Origin: Nipponacmea schrenckii
Lineage: Eukaryota > Mollusca > Gastropoda > Lottiidae
Length of the DNA stretch: 64,000 nucleotides
Assembly: GCA_030562195.1 (NCBI GenBank)
Contig: CM060203.1
Coordinates: 14,698,534 to 14,762,533 of the forward strand
Direction of reading: 5' to 3'
Shown: in pieces, positions 35,645 to 48,569 of the stretch
How the letters are laid out: the number at the start of each line of letters is the position of its first letter
Position numbering within the stretch: the first letter of the stretch is position 1
The notes under the pieces: generated by a model
What the model saw: the letters and a program-made list of their open reading frames with translations, nothing else
Database searches by the model: none
Told to the model about the DNA's origin: nothing
Program-made: the position numbers and the translations under genes

Positions 35645-38330
35645 CAGGAGTAATTATAGTGTTTCTTCCGCCATTCTGATGTCTTGTCTGACATCTCTAC
35701 TTACTTGAACCCAGAAAAACTGGACCAGCTATTTCAGACATGATCAAAAACAAAGTAATATTCAAGAAGGAAATTCATGTTTTGATCAAATCTCATATTG
35801 ATGGTAGCAATAAAAGAAAATAAACTTGAATCATGATGTATCTAGCCAGGCTGTTATCACTGAATATATAAAGGTTATATAGAAATGTCAAAACCAACAT
35901 ATAGGTATATACTAGCATTATTTTACCTCTCTTTCTTCTGAAAAATGTTGATTTATTCTAACAATCAAATAATCTTAATCTTGTTGCATCAAACAAGAGT
36001 TGATTTCAAGTAAAATTGTTGCAGTGCAATACTGAAAGCCTTTTGTGGAAATCTCTACTTTCATCGTCCCACAATGTTAAGGCTATTTTAGAGGGTTGAT
36101 TTGGGTCTTGAAATATATGTAAATATATTAAATATTAAAGTTTGGAAAAACATTGATTTGAGACTCAAATTTTGAAGGTAAGCTGTGAGCACCATTATAG
36201 ATTAACTCAGATAAATATTTTCTGTTTCTAAGACTTTGGTATGATTGGTCAAAAGCAAGATGAATCTGCCCCTTGCGACAAGTTTGCAACATAAATTCAA
36301 ATTGTTCATAAACTATATATATATAGTATGTAAAATTCGTTTTTCATTTCTTTGTTTATTGTTATTGTTGTAAAACACAGTTATAAAAAAGTTTTTAAGT
36401 AGCTATGTATAATTTCAGTTTCAAATAAACCATTTTATCCAAGTTTTGTATCTGGATACATATTTAATGATATCTTTCACTTCTCACCAGGGAGATAGTT
36501 TATCTGTTAAACAAGATATTAACCCTCTAGTCTCCTAATCAAACTCAAGAATATCAAGTATCTTTTCTCATAAACTCTCGGCAGATTTATTCAGAAATAA
36601 TATTGAAATTTTCAGAATATTAAGGATGATTTCAGCTTTCTTCAGGTACTGCTTTAACAGCTGATAGAGCTGAATTCTGCATTTACATTTCCAGGTAAAA
36701 TAACTGAATTTTAGCTACTTTTATGGTCAAATTGAGCTGATGATTCTGTGTACCAGCAGAACATTGGTTAAAGACTAATATTTATAATGTCCTTGGTCAA
36801 ACACGAATATTTATATGGTAACAACTATGGTTTCAAAGATCTTGTTGATCAGTCGATACTTAATCAAATATCCATTTTACAGGACTCATTTACAGCTGCA
36901 ATTTATTGAAAATTTCAACTAAATCTCCAAACTAGAACTGCAGCTACAGGGGGGCAAGAAAAATTTGACAACTTCAACTAACATCAGACAATCATGTCTG
37001 CCTATGTGCCTGCTATGTGAGTGTAAAATTACGTATTAGACCAGAAAAGACTAAAATATCAAACCAATTCCCACTATAGGTTGTGCACAATTTCAGGATC
37101 AAACATAAAGTGATTTTCTTTATTCAAATTAAAATATACCTACTGTCCTAATTAAGAAAATCTATATCTAAAGCATTACCTAAACATTTAATCCAGATCC
37201 AATGTCAGTAACGACGAAAAGAAATATGTTGTAAATCTGATTTAGGAAATGATCTAATAGCCAAGTGAAGACAAACATCCTGAGTAAATAACAGAAACAA
37301 TAGGTTATCTATTAAGGGTATTAAGGGTCACAACCCTTGCCCTACTTGTCAAACATGACATCTTTACAAGGGGACACTTACAAACCCATACTTCACAGGT
37401 TTTCACATGGTTGTGAGATACCTTTCTTTTATCTTGCTTTTTTAAATTTTTCATGTGTATCGGTGACACTGTTGTGCATCATTACAATTTTCAATCTTCA
37501 AGTTTGTGGAGCCTGCAATTCCAATAAAACCAATTGTTTGTTAATGTCACTAATCGCAACTTTCACGAAAAGAGGATGCTTCAAATACTTTGTCTCATAC
37601 GACAGTATAAGCCTGATATTTTTTGGCAGAACTTATATACTACATCAGAGAGTAACGGGTATAATATTCTTACAAATAAAGTATGTGTTTTCTGTAATCT
37701 ATGTATAAATTAATATCTGTTTGTTTACATCAGTAGTACACCAGACATTAGCACGAACACACACTCCACCACCGAAATATATAGAAAGCAACACCTGTGA
37801 TGTGTAATTTATCATTACCAATATAGTGATTTTAAACACAACAGAATTAATATTGCAACATATAAGTTGCTATTCAACCAGTTAGAAGCATTCAAAATTG
37901 TTTTGCAAGACGTTTAAAAAGGTTGAAAACACTTGTTTTTTTTTCTAGAGAAAAATGTGTTCTAGTTTTGTTTGTGTATCTGGGACACATTTTTTCCGTT
38001 CTATTGTTCACCATCTTTGCTCTGGACTTTCTTTGGTTTTGTTGATTATAGTGATATCTTTATGTGCTACAGGCTATGCAAAAAGAATGCATATAGGCTT
38101 GCCATGGCAGTGCATTATGGCACAAAACACTATATAATTTCTGTTCATTTCTAAATTGTGTAGAAGTTGTGGTTAAGATTCAGTTATATTATGCCCAGGT
38201 TACATTCTCCCTCTGCCACCCACAAGTCAGCCAGATGTGACATGCAAGATTGAAATTACTTAGTAGGCTAATGTAAACATACATAATTGGTTAAGTAAAC
38301 ATATTAAAATTTTGTGTGTTATTGATCTGC
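35645..38330. other. non-coding, no gene seen
   Basis: No supported exon. The plus-strand frame at 37337-37708 is long but has no recognisable domain and no splice context. A weak SINE fragment lies near 38060-38130 ('atgtgctacaggctatgc'). Confidence 0.4.
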
Positions 38331-38334
38331 CAGT

Positions 38335-38760
38335 CATGTCTAACTTAAACTCTGAACTGTTGATTTGTCTGTATGTACCAGTTCTGTCTTATGTACCAGA
38401 CCTGTCTAACTAGACCTTTGATTTGCATGTATCCAACAGTCCAGTTTTAACAAAGACCTTTGAATTGGTTGTATTCCAGTCCTATCTAACTAGACCTTTG
38501 AATTGGCTGTTTTGCATTCCTGTCTAACTAGACCTTTGAATTGGTTGTATTCCAGTCCTGTCTAACAAGACCTTTGAATTGACTGTATTCCAGTCCTGTC
38601 TAACACAGCTTTTGATTTGGCTGTAGTACCAGTCCTGTCTGACAGGGCTTTTGGTTTGGCTGTATATTAACCAGTCCTGTCTAACACCCCTTTTGATTTG
38701 GCTGTATTTATCAGTCCTGTCTATCTTAACCTTTGAGTTGACTGTAACAGGTATATGTCA
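38335..38760. repeat. about 39-bp minisatellite
   Basis: About ten units containing 'ccagtcctgtctaac', 'agacctttgaattgg' and 'ctgtatt', degenerate toward both ends. Confidence 0.85.
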
Positions 38761-38764
38761 TTCA

Positions 38765-40170
38765 AATCTTTTGGTAACATAAAGCCTTACGCCCCTCTCA
38801 ATTTATTGAGAAACAAACTCTTACCCCTAGCTGTCTCTGTGTTACCTCCCTCTCTCTACTCTCTAGGTACTTTATCCTTGGAATATATACCAGGTGTAAG
38901 TTAGTAATTATAAGGTACTGTAAACAACACAATGGTCTGTGTTTTATCACGCTCTGTTTGTCAGTTTGTATTTCCTGTTCATCTCCTACCTTGATTGATA
39001 GCTTTCAGTGAACAGCCGGATAAAAAGTGTATGTAGAATACATAGACGGCATTCATACTGAGCGTAAAAGCAATCTGATTTTTATTCAGAACTTGAAGTT
39101 TCATAGATTAAATTTTTGTCAGTAGTATCAAAAGTTGCAATGAATTTTATAAATCAATCCAAATAATGCAGTTAAAGGCAAAAACAATACAGCTAGAACG
39201 GAAACTAAAAAAGGAAACAGCCAGTTGTTACAAGGATAATAATTAAGTTTAGTTGGTCGATAGATAACAACTAAGGCTCACAAGGATCCTATATAAGCTT
39301 GTAACAGTTGGTCCTTTGACCAGCCCTTTTACATTGATCTTTCCCAGGCCTATATGGGTTAACTGGTATATTGAATAAATTATTTATGAGATATATATCC
39401 CAGAATTCATCAAATTTAGTCAGAAAGTCTCTTGTTGTCCAAAACTCACCAGGTTAACCCTATAAACAATCCAAGAGAATCTAAACTGGTTGCCTCCTAC
39501 TGTCCCAAACTCCCCAGCATACCCTACTAAACATTGATCTAAAGCTATAATACTGACCACCAGCTGTCCAGTAAGAATGGTGTGTAAACAATCTAGATTG
39601 ATGAAAGTCCAGATCTCTGTAGGATGACAGACTGTAAACATCCTGTACACTGAAGATCATGGTAACTATTTGGAATTTAGGAAGAAACCTGCAGATACAC
39701 ATAATAATATCAATAGAGTATTTTATACAATCAAGAATTATAAAACTTAATCATTGTGCAATCTAATCTAAGTTGCTTATTCAATTTCTGATACTTTTCG
39801 TCTTGTTTCGAATCTAACTAGTCCTTTGTATTGTTTCATGTTAGAACATTTTCCTTATAATGTAAAGAATTAGTTATAGAGGACGTCACATTGCCTTTCT
39901 TGGGTTTCACTATCCCATAATTTTGTTTCTTTTTATGAGGACTAGCTGTGGAGCTAATAATGATTATATGTTTCCAGATCAACTAACGAACCAAATTATC
40001 TCATAATTTGTAATTTGATAGATCTTGATTTCACTTTTGAACTCTCTTGTCAATCTAGAGTTATTCACTGCGAAATTTGCTGCCATGGGTTAAAATCTCA
40101 ACAAACAGCCAGTCTTGTTTTATTCGAAAGTGTGAGTAAATGTTCTACTTAAGATGAGCTCCTGACCTGT
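38765..40170. other. non-coding, no gene seen
   Basis: Overlapping minus-strand open frames at 39420-39702 were examined as possible exons of the FGFRL1-like gene. They lack Ig features and were not accepted. Confidence 0.4.
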
Positions 40171-40174
40171 TTAG

Positions 40175-40496
40175 TAAAAATGAAATGATTGGAGTCATAC
40201 GTCCTACGCTTCTGCATCTTATGGGCTAAAATGGCAATGCCGAGAAGTGTACAAGTTTACTCTGGTCTACTCATTTTGCTAATTTCAACTCTCGAAGGTT
40301 TTAAACATGCACAGCCTGAAGGACACAGGGCCTCAATTTATTGTGTCGTCTGAAAAACTAGATGCCTTTTTTGTGTCCGTCCCATCCCATATTACTCAGA
40401 AAATGGGATATTAGGTCAACTTTTGCAGGGATTGAACCCTGGACCCTTCATCTAGCAGGCAAGAGTTTAACTCACTGAGCTACCACGGCTCCCTTG
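40175..40496 (-). mobile_element. tRNA-derived SINE, minus strand
   Basis: Read on the minus strand, the element starts at 40493 with 'gagccgtggtagctcagtga' and has a textbook B box, 'gggttcaatccctgc', near 40440. It ends with the conserved tail 'cagaagcgtaggacgta', followed by 'tgactccaatcatttca'. The middle of the body is diverged. This is the clearest Pol III promoter of the family in the window. Confidence 0.75.
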
Positions 40497-40499
40497 TTT

Positions 40500-42045
40500 G
40501 TATATATTGAAGGATTAAGGTGTAGAAAGTATACATGAATTATTTTGTCAAGAAACTTCATTGAAAACAAGGCTCGAAATTCCATTATTTTGAAGTACAT
40601 GTATAGGGAAATGGTCTTGTCGTGTCCATTCTGCCTTCAAAATTATATTTGCATTTCATTTACTTTTTACACAATATATTTAGCTCTATTAAGAAATTCT
40701 TTTTCAAAACAGACGCGTTCATCTTTTTACACATTATAAAAAAAAATGTGAACATATCAGCAATTATCCAGAATTGAATAAAATTGCTACTAATTGGAAA
40801 ATTATGTCAATTCAAGGAATTTTTCAACTCAAACCTGATCTCCTCTAGGACTCAACGTCAATTGTTGTGCTAAATAACTCAACTCAAGTCTCTGCAATTG
40901 AATCTGATCGAAGTCGGCCATTGTTAATGAATGAAACAACAATGATACAAAAACATGTTGTCAAGTACAGTATAGAATAACATAATAAAATAATTATTAA
41001 GCCTTTAACATCAAAATCCAATATATACCCTAGACTGATTACTTATTAATAATCAATATATTCTTTAATTGGAATGAATGAAGAATTGAAGAAATGAATG
41101 ACATCAAACACCGATATATTCTTAGCATATGAACTTAAGAAAATTTAGAATGAATGAATGAATAAGCTTAAAAAAAGACTCTAGATAGACAGAGTACAGC
41201 AATGTATTCCTCTATTCCTCTATTCCTCAATCGGAGTGAATAGATGAATGAATGAAGATAAGTTTTATTGAAACCAAAATTAAAGTCAGATGAAACAAAA
41301 TTTAATTCTAGAATTCCTGCCAACATCAGACTTGTCCTATTTATTTAAATTGACAGGGAAACCAATGACCTGGTGAGATCCCATTTTCAAACTCTGCAAG
41401 ATGCCATTTTATCCTTTAAACATCTGGCATTACAACTTCATCCTTGAAATTAATACATTTGGTTGTCATGGTGACATGTTTTTTCACTAATATTCAATCT
41501 TTACGATTATTTTTCTTTCTTTTTAACTGTATAATAGATTGTTTTTCAATTCTTAAGTCAGAAACTACTATTTTTATACAAAATATAAGTTCACTTTAAC
41601 AGAAATTGGTACAAGGCATCTAGCAGATTTTCATAAGTTTTACATCCAAAATAAAACAAAGGCAAATCTAATTCAACCTGTCTTTATAGCAAACTCAAAA
41701 CACCCTTATTGAGTTTGCCAATTTTACACAGAGTGGACAGAAAAGGGAGACATCATATATGTGCAAAACAGCAAAATTCAGAACACTAAAAACAAAACAA
41801 TGTATTTATTACTTCAAATGACACTTAACTGAATTCCTCTGTGCACAACAACATCAAAATTGTATTATGGCAGGGTCACCTCAATCCAAAATCAGAAATG
41901 TCTAGAGAGCTATCAAATAGGGATTATATATTTTTTTATAAGTTAATTGAATTCACAGACATGTTTGTCAGCTTTATGACTGTATTGTGTATTAATAAAC
42001 TTCTATTCTGGCTTCATACACAGTCACCAAAAAACATTATCTAGC
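40500..42045. other. non-coding with (gaat)n microsatellites
   Basis: Several 'gaatgaatgaat' runs at about 41070-41260. No exon is supported. Confidence 0.45.
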
Positions 42046-42049
42046 TAAT

Positions 42050-42425
42050 ATGCTTGATATATTATCTATCAGAGAGTCCTTTTATCAAATACAGGAATAA
42101 CAAAATATACAGTATCTACCAAAACTAAATTATCTATCAAATACAAAATCACCAAAAAAATATACAATATCTACCTCAAATACATTATCTATTCAATATA
42201 AAATAATACAGTATCTACCTAAAATACAACATCTATCTAATAAAAATCACAATACCGGTATGTACAGTATCTACCAAAAATACATTATCTATCCAATACA
42301 AATTCACAAAATATATATATTCCAGCTAAAATACCATATCTGGCTAAAATACAAAATGACAAAATATACAGTATCTATCGGTACCCAAAATACAGTATCT
42401 ATCTAAAATACAAAATCACCAAAAA
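42050..42425. repeat. degenerate repeat, about 35 bp
   Basis: Repeated 'aaaatacagtatctacc', 'aatacattatctatc' and 'aaaatcaccaaaa' elements, irregularly spaced. Confidence 0.7.
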
Positions 42426-42429
42426 TGAG

Positions 42430-43595
42430 GAGGATGAGGTGAGCACAATTTTATAAAGGAAATCAACAACTAATAGCACTTTAGTGAATTGTCCCATGCT
42501 CTGCTGGAAAATACATTACAAAAGAACAAAAACTACCTTGATAATGTTACACCATTAACAGCACCTTTATAAAACTATGTTTACAAGTTTTGTGATAGTT
42601 TTTGTAATATGATTATGAAATATCAAATATAATAGCCTTATGTTTGAACTCTTTGTATCCACTTTATAATTTATAATAATGAATATTATCAAAGCTTTGT
42701 ATCAGAAAATATCAAACAAGTCAGTTTTAAACTCAGCTTTTAAACATAGTTATGAACATAAATATTGCAAAGGCCATTAGAATATAATTGTCTGCTTGTT
42801 GCAGGGCCCTGAAATATTAACAGCTTTTGAGATATGACAATTTGATATTTCCTTAAATCTGTAACTAGCAAACTGATTACAAGTCCTACATAATTCAAAT
42901 GAACTAAGTAAAAATCAATTGTTGAATCTTGATGAGATGCTTATAAAATAGAGAAAACGACATTGTCCAAAAAAAATGTTACATTACAAAATGTTCTGTT
43001 TGGGAATCCGCACAAATAGAACAAAAGATAAACGAGGTACTGTATCATCTTACATTATGGTATACATCAAATTTTAGCCTACTGTTGATTTTTATGTGAT
43101 ATCAGTTGTAAAATGACATTGAGTTGATAAAAAATAAGTACCAGTAGGCTAACTGGTATCTTCTCAAATACAGTACATTTTATATTTGATAGTTTGAATA
43201 CAATATAACACCATAAAATACTTTGCACTATAAAATAATGAATAGGTTCATGTTTATCCCTACATATTATAGTTAAGCCTGTATATTAGGCATAAATATA
43301 CTGATATATTATTCCATGAACAAGTTCAACTTAGTTGTACTAAGTTACCTTATGATGTGCAGAGAAAACCATGCACACGTAAAAACTACACTTCTTATCA
43401 TATCAAGTCTATATTTTTTAGTTGAAGTATAAAGGCCAAATACACTGTTCAAAGATCGTCACCTCTGACTCATAACACATGTTTTACCGTTATTTTTTTC
43501 ACGCTTTGTTGCGTGTGATACTAGCTTGAGTTTTCATTTCTAAGCACAAAGAAATATTAAATTGCTTTGTGCTGATTTGTGTGAAAATTTCGAAC
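42430..43595. other. non-coding, no gene seen
   Basis: No exon recognised. If the exon proposed at 43600-43790 belongs to the FGFRL1-like gene, this would be its first intron. Confidence 0.4.
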
Positions 43596-43599
43596 TTAC

Positions 43600-43790
43600 A
43601 TGATTCGTTTTCGGTTATTCCAACTGTATGACCCTCAAGATTCGATAATCATGGCGAATGGGGGTCAAATTTCTTTTCTCACTCCCCTCAACTTTTCATC
43701 AACTCAACTTTCAAGATGATAACAGCGGATACCAGATACAACCAGAAATTGAAATATCCACGAAAAAAACACAGAAATACACAACAATTT
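43600..43790 (-). other. possible non-coding first exon, minus strand
   Basis: On the minus strand a strong donor, 'cgaatcat|gtaagttcg', falls at 43600/43599. It is preceded by unique sequence and, further upstream (43920-44040), by the most GC-rich and CpG-containing stretch of this area. That is what a first exon and promoter of the minus-strand FGFRL1-like gene would look like. Short ATG frames inside it close quickly. The right boundary is a guess. Confidence 0.3.
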
Positions 43791-43914
43791 CTCACGAAAT
43801 TAAAATGTAGTATGTCAAAAATTCACAAAATCTATCTAATTATTGAATTACGGTATAATTTCCGTTAAAAATCCAGTTAAGAAAACATGATTTACTCCCA
43901 AAACCTTCTTTTGT

Positions 43915-44045
43915 CTGAGGCCGTGTTTACTGTAAACGCGTGAAGAGTGTTGTCACGTGATCTCAACACCAAACGGCCTCGTGAGTTGCAGAAGGCGCCG
44001 TTATTTTCAGGCAGGGCGGCTTTCTGCCAATTCCTTTGAAGTTGA
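43915..44045. promoter_or_regulatory. GC/CpG-rich possible promoter
   Basis: Contrasts with the AT-rich surroundings. Contains 'gtttactgtaaacgcgtg', an E-box-type 'tcacgtga', and 'ggcgccg'. No TATA box is obvious. Assigned only by composition and position relative to the proposed minus-strand exon. Confidence 0.3.
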
Positions 44046-44049
44046 ATGC

Positions 44050-45100
44050 AACAGATGTGTTGCGTGACAGAAGAAAATAATGTGTTATATTGTATAATGT
44101 ATTTATTAATGTTACTGTTTTTGAAATTGATAGCGTGATTTTTGCGTTCACCTCCAATTAATAGTTCATCAAAATAAATTAACTAATGACACGATGTAAT
44201 GCACAAAGACAAAGCAAATACCAATATAGCCTAGTAGGTGTAGGTGTTTTAATATTGCCTTCTCTTTAGGATATTTAGATTCGATTTTCACAAGGATAAG
44301 AAACTTTTTCAGGTCTTTTCATTACATGTGTTTTCATAACTTGATCACTTGTGCATAGACTATTGCCCAAACTGACTATCAAGTAGCCCAGGCCTACTGT
44401 TGGTATATATCATTCAAGGGACGAAAAACCCATTCTGATGTTACAACCAGTGTTTTCGGGGCCCATAGATACGGTCTTTGTTTAAGCAATAGGCCTAGGC
44501 CTACAAGTTTTGGATAGGCCTATAGTCCTACAATTCTTGTCAGGATGTCTAGTTTTAGAAATGGAGTTACAATAATGGACTTAATTACTCTGCTCTTAGA
44601 TTAATTGTTATACCCCCACCCACCTCCTCTCCTTATTTACAAACCATTCAGCCTGGTTTACTTAAGAGAATTCCATCAACAAAACAACTCAACTTAAGAT
44701 TCTAACAAATCGATGAAATAGGAAACAAATGGATGTTTTCTGACTCTTCACAACTTAATTCCGTCGTATTCCTGTGGAAAAAAACTCAATTCTATCAATT
44801 TTAGCTGTGGAATTCCTGAAACATCAATTAAGTCAATTTTCCGTTTCGCTTTTTTCTTAGTTTAAAATTCCAGATTAATGGCGTTCTCCTCACTTTCCGC
44901 AATCGTAGATCAGAATTTTTTATTTTTGGTAGAATAAAATAGTAGCTTCTAAACCAATTAGTCAACTATGGGGAATTTAAAAACCTGCGAGACATATTTA
45001 CACTTTTCTAATTCGTTATACCGAGTATTACAGACTGGACAAAAAAGATCCCCCAATACAATTTAAAATCGAAAGAGGCAGGTAACCTATAGAGCGTTTC
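44050..45100. other. intergenic, no gene seen
   Basis: No exon recognised on either strand. Confidence 0.45.
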
Positions 45101-45109
45101 CACTGTTTC

Positions 45110-45375
45110 TGGTCCGGTTTGAATAAGAACTATTTTTTCCCTTGGTGCAAACTTCATGGCGTTTTCTGTCTCCATTAACATTTTTATTTATCAAAGTTGG
45201 TCACAAAACTCATAGGCCCTATTTAGATAATAAGAATGCTATGACAGTTAAAAATCTTAAAAAGAATAGGCTTATGCCGCTATTATGGCAAAATTTCCCT
45301 CATTCCAAATTGCATGCACTGCATTGCACTAGCCCAGAAGGTCCTGAAGAGTAATATAAATCCCCATTCATTTAT
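45110..45375 (+). mobile_element. SINE-like copy (body and tail)
   Basis: Contains 'aggcttatgccgctattat', 'ggcaaaatttccctcattcc' and 'agcccagaaggtcctgaaga', ending 'ccccattcatttatttt'. The left side also carries 'gcgtttccactg', the terminal-like motif of the other repeat family. Confidence 0.65.
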
Positions 45376-45379
45376 TTTC

Positions 45380-46385
45380 GAGTAAAATCATTTAATTAGT
45401 ATTTCCTTTCCCTTTTTTGCACAGTTTTAACAGATCAGCTTTGGTGTAAACTGAACTTAAGAATATATTTTCTTATGGGTATCTATTTCCATATTCTTGC
45501 GAGAATTACCAATAGATACAAATTAAGAATGTTACCAAATGGTCACCGAGGGAATACTTTTTCATGTTTTGCGCCTCTCTAATTTGTTGTTCATATTTAT
45601 TACCATATCTATATTATCAAACTCTTTGAATCGGATAATCGTTTGAAAGAATTTAATAAAGCATAATGTCCGACTTTACCCCCCCCTCATTTCCCGAAAG
45701 GGCATACCAAACCCATTTTCAAAATTGAACCAAAGGGGGTTGAGCAGAGCACCAGACCCCACTAACCACCACCCCCATTCATCCCATCCTTTCTCCAGTA
45801 AATAGAGAAATCAATTAGCGATCATAGGCTGTAAATCAAAATGAATCTGTCTCAAGTCTCCGATGCGATCGTTAAATATCGAAAAACGATACGTAATTTA
45901 CCACGTTCTGAACTGCCTGTTTTTTAAGTTTCCATAAAAGGCTTTAGTAATTCAATAATGTCATAGGTTGGAGGAAATTAGCTGGAAAAACACTCTTGAT
46001 CACCTGATATTTCATTATGAACATTAATTACCGATGCGCCGTTTTATACACGTTACATAAAGATACCTGGACAAATGAAAATCGGAACGCATATATCGCC
46101 CTCCTTGCAGGCAAAATTCTCTTTATAGCGTACTGCACATATAGTGTTGTCTTTGTTCATTGCTCCAATCAGATGCAGTAGAGTAGGACGTATGTACCGT
46201 ATGTCATTTCAAGGCAATGCGCAACTCTACTAAATTCGATTGATCCGATTGTCTCATCTGAGATTTATAGATGATTGTTCAAGACTGAAATCGAAGCGAT
46301 CGCTCATTAATCTAATTAGAACTCTAGGATCTATCTTGATATCTGAAATTGTGATCCGGTTAGGTGGAAGGGTAAGAGATGATAC
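45380..46385. other. intergenic, no gene seen
   Basis: Unremarkable apart from short poly-C runs near 45680 and 45765. Confidence 0.45.
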
Positions 46386-46389
46386 CAAT

Positions 46390-46885
46390 TTAGGTGGATA
46401 TTTGTGGTAGGGTCCGTGGTGGGGTGTGGTGACATAAAACTATATGAATAAGACTTTTAGTAGCAGTGTGGTTTGTAGCTCGAGTTGTGGTTTGGTTACA
46501 GCACATAAAGCTGGTCTGGAAGGGACTCGGGGGTTGTGGTTTGGTGACATAAAACTTGGCTAGGTGGGGCTCGGCATTGTGGTTTGGTGAAAGATAATTC
46601 TGGTCTGAATGGGGCTCGGGTTGTGGTTTTGTTCAAGATAAAACTCGTTTATATGGGGCTAGGTGCATGGGGTTTGGTGACAGATAAGAATTTGCTTGAT
46701 GGGGTTTGGGTTATGGTTTGGTAAAAAAAAAACTCGACTAGGCGGGGTTTGGGTTCTGCTTTGGTGATAGATAAGACTCGGTTAGGTGCATGGGGTTTGG
46801 TGACAGATAAAACTCGGCCAGGTACATGGGGTTTGGTGACAGATAAAACTTGGCTATATGTAGGGTTTGGTAAAAGACAAAAAAT
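46390..46885. repeat. G/T-rich minisatellite, about 35-45 bp
   Basis: About 11 degenerate units based on 'ggggtttggtgacagataaa' and 'actcggctaggt'. It lies just downstream (in the sense of transcription) of the small secreted-protein gene. Confidence 0.85.
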
Positions 46886-46968
46886 GACTTTGGTCTGGTT
46901 GAAGTAGCATTAGCGACTGGCGTAGATTAAAAATACATTTTTAACGACAAATTATTTTAATAATTAGT

Positions 46969-47824
46969 CTAATTAACCAGGGAACAATCGGTGGTCGTAC
47001 AGACTTGATACCCCCGGAAATTTCCAGGTATTTTACAAAAACATGTGTTACATCCGTCCTTAAGCTTCCAGAAATCATGAATGTCATACCAGTCACCTTC
47101 AGAATTACAATTCCATGCTCCGTGGTTTGGTTTAGCTGGAATATATATCATGCGCAAGCAGATTAAAATTCAGATCTAACCGTTTTGTATGTCTAAAAAG
47201 ATGCTTTTTGTGTAGGATTTCACACTCCTCGTCAAAATATTAAATTAAAAGTTGAAACAGTAGGCTACGCGTGACTGTTTAGTTGTTTCTTCAATGATCA
47301 AAGGGACACAACTCGATTTTACGTGAATGCTAATTACTGTGGTCCCTACCCTTGCCTGCAGCTGCTGGCCGAATACAAAGTTTGGAAAGTGGAACATCTG
47401 ATACCACTAAATGATTGAGATTGTCAAATAATAGTTGACACACTTGTTTTAATTTTTTTTTTTCAATGTAGTAAGATTTGAAAAACGTACCAAATTTCTT
47501 AATGTTACATTCGTGAGCGGAACAGATCATGCCTTGTTGTGTACAATGACATTGGTTACACCCCTCAATCGTTGTCCATTTCTCTCCAATCAGATATTGG
47601 TGACGATCGTAGGTACATCCTGCAGCACTTGTTACTGCCACATAGGCAGCTAGTCCTGGAAAAACCGACGAAAAAAATACATGTTAATTTCTCTGATTTG
47701 TTTTTAAAGAATACAATTCAATATATTTTTTCACATTTGTTGCAATTCACTAGAACACTGTAAAATTTACAGAAAATATATACTTTGTACCTGCAAATAG
47801 TAGTGCCATAGTTACTCCGTTCAT
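46969..47824 (-). CDS. small secreted 12-Cys protein, pacifastin/VWC-like
   Basis: Three minus-strand exons: 47824-47791, 47655-47491, 47135-46969, both introns phase 1, giving 121 aa. Residues 1-23 form a clear signal peptide (hydrophobic MALLFAGLAAYVAV, cleavage probably after Thr-Ser-Ala). The mature protein has two six-Cys repeats, each largely one exon: C-x18-C-N-Q-C-H-C-x6-C-S-x3-C and C-x18-C-N-T-C-F-C-x11-C-T-x3-C. The C-N-x-C-x-C core and the C-[S/T]-x3-C ending match the pacifastin inhibitor motif; the first spacing (18) is longer than the usual 9-12, and short VWC-type domains share part of this pattern. Both repeats carry aromatic residues and a Gly before the CNxC core. Likely role: extracellular inhibitor or matrix/defence peptide (inferred). 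Internal duplication by phase-1 exon shuffling is plausible. Confidence 0.82.
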
Positions 47825-47829
47825 CTTTA

Positions 47830-48540
47830 CTTCACGTATTAGAATGTGGGTCTGAGGGTTAAATGTGCTTTTAAAGTCTCATAGATAATAAATATGTTCC
47901 AAATTTCACTGATAAGGATTAAAATATGGCCTTGTCAGTAGGTAAGATAGAGACAAATTTAGCATAAACCCATATTTTTTACTTGGAGTGCTCAAGGTGT
48001 CTACTTGTGAAATTACAAGAAGCTGTTCAGAAGGTGCACGTTAAAGATCGTTCGAACTCGAAAAAGGATAGGCCGATCAAACCTTCCTTGATTATTGATT
48101 CTTATTTGCATAACTCTTTGACTTATTGCACGGCTACATGTCTATTCAGGACCAAAATCAGCTCACGAAAATGCCGTTATTGTAGGCTCTGTTTATTGCC
48201 ATAGATATCTAATTCTTGTTACGTTTTATTTTTATATTACGTCGATATTATGTACAATTTGACCTATTATGGTGTATAACGTATAATAAAGCTTTATCCT
48301 TATCCTTTAGATCGAATAAATCTTATTTATTTATTAAAGAACATTTCGTGTAAACTGTTTAGAATGTAGCCCAAAAATAAAATTTAAATCGAACGCCTTT
48401 GATTAAAATGAAATTTATTAACGAACGCCTTTGACTATTCAAGGGAAATAACTCACACTACAGGTCAAAGGTTGTTGTTGAAAACCACGCCATACAAATC
48501 AGAGCACGTCGTTATATTAGCGGAGACTGAAAGAATTTGT
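47830..48540. other. intergenic between divergent genes
   Basis: Holds the upstream regions of the minus-strand secreted-protein gene and the plus-strand ACBP gene. 'aaggtgcacgttaaagatcg' near 48030 is a SINE-body fragment. No gene seen. Confidence 0.45.
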
Positions 48541-48569
48541 ACTTTGTTCTTCATTTTTGTTTTGTCATA

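Noticed and set aside
37337..37708. 123-aa plus-strand ORF
   Set aside because: Hydrophobic and Cys-rich by composition, but no domain, no splice context, and AT-rich like the neighbouring non-coding DNA.
43963..44157. Minus-strand ORF as signal-peptide exon of the FGFRL1-like gene
   Set aside because: No N-terminal hydrophobic core followed by a donor in the required phase; composition is like the surrounding non-coding sequence.
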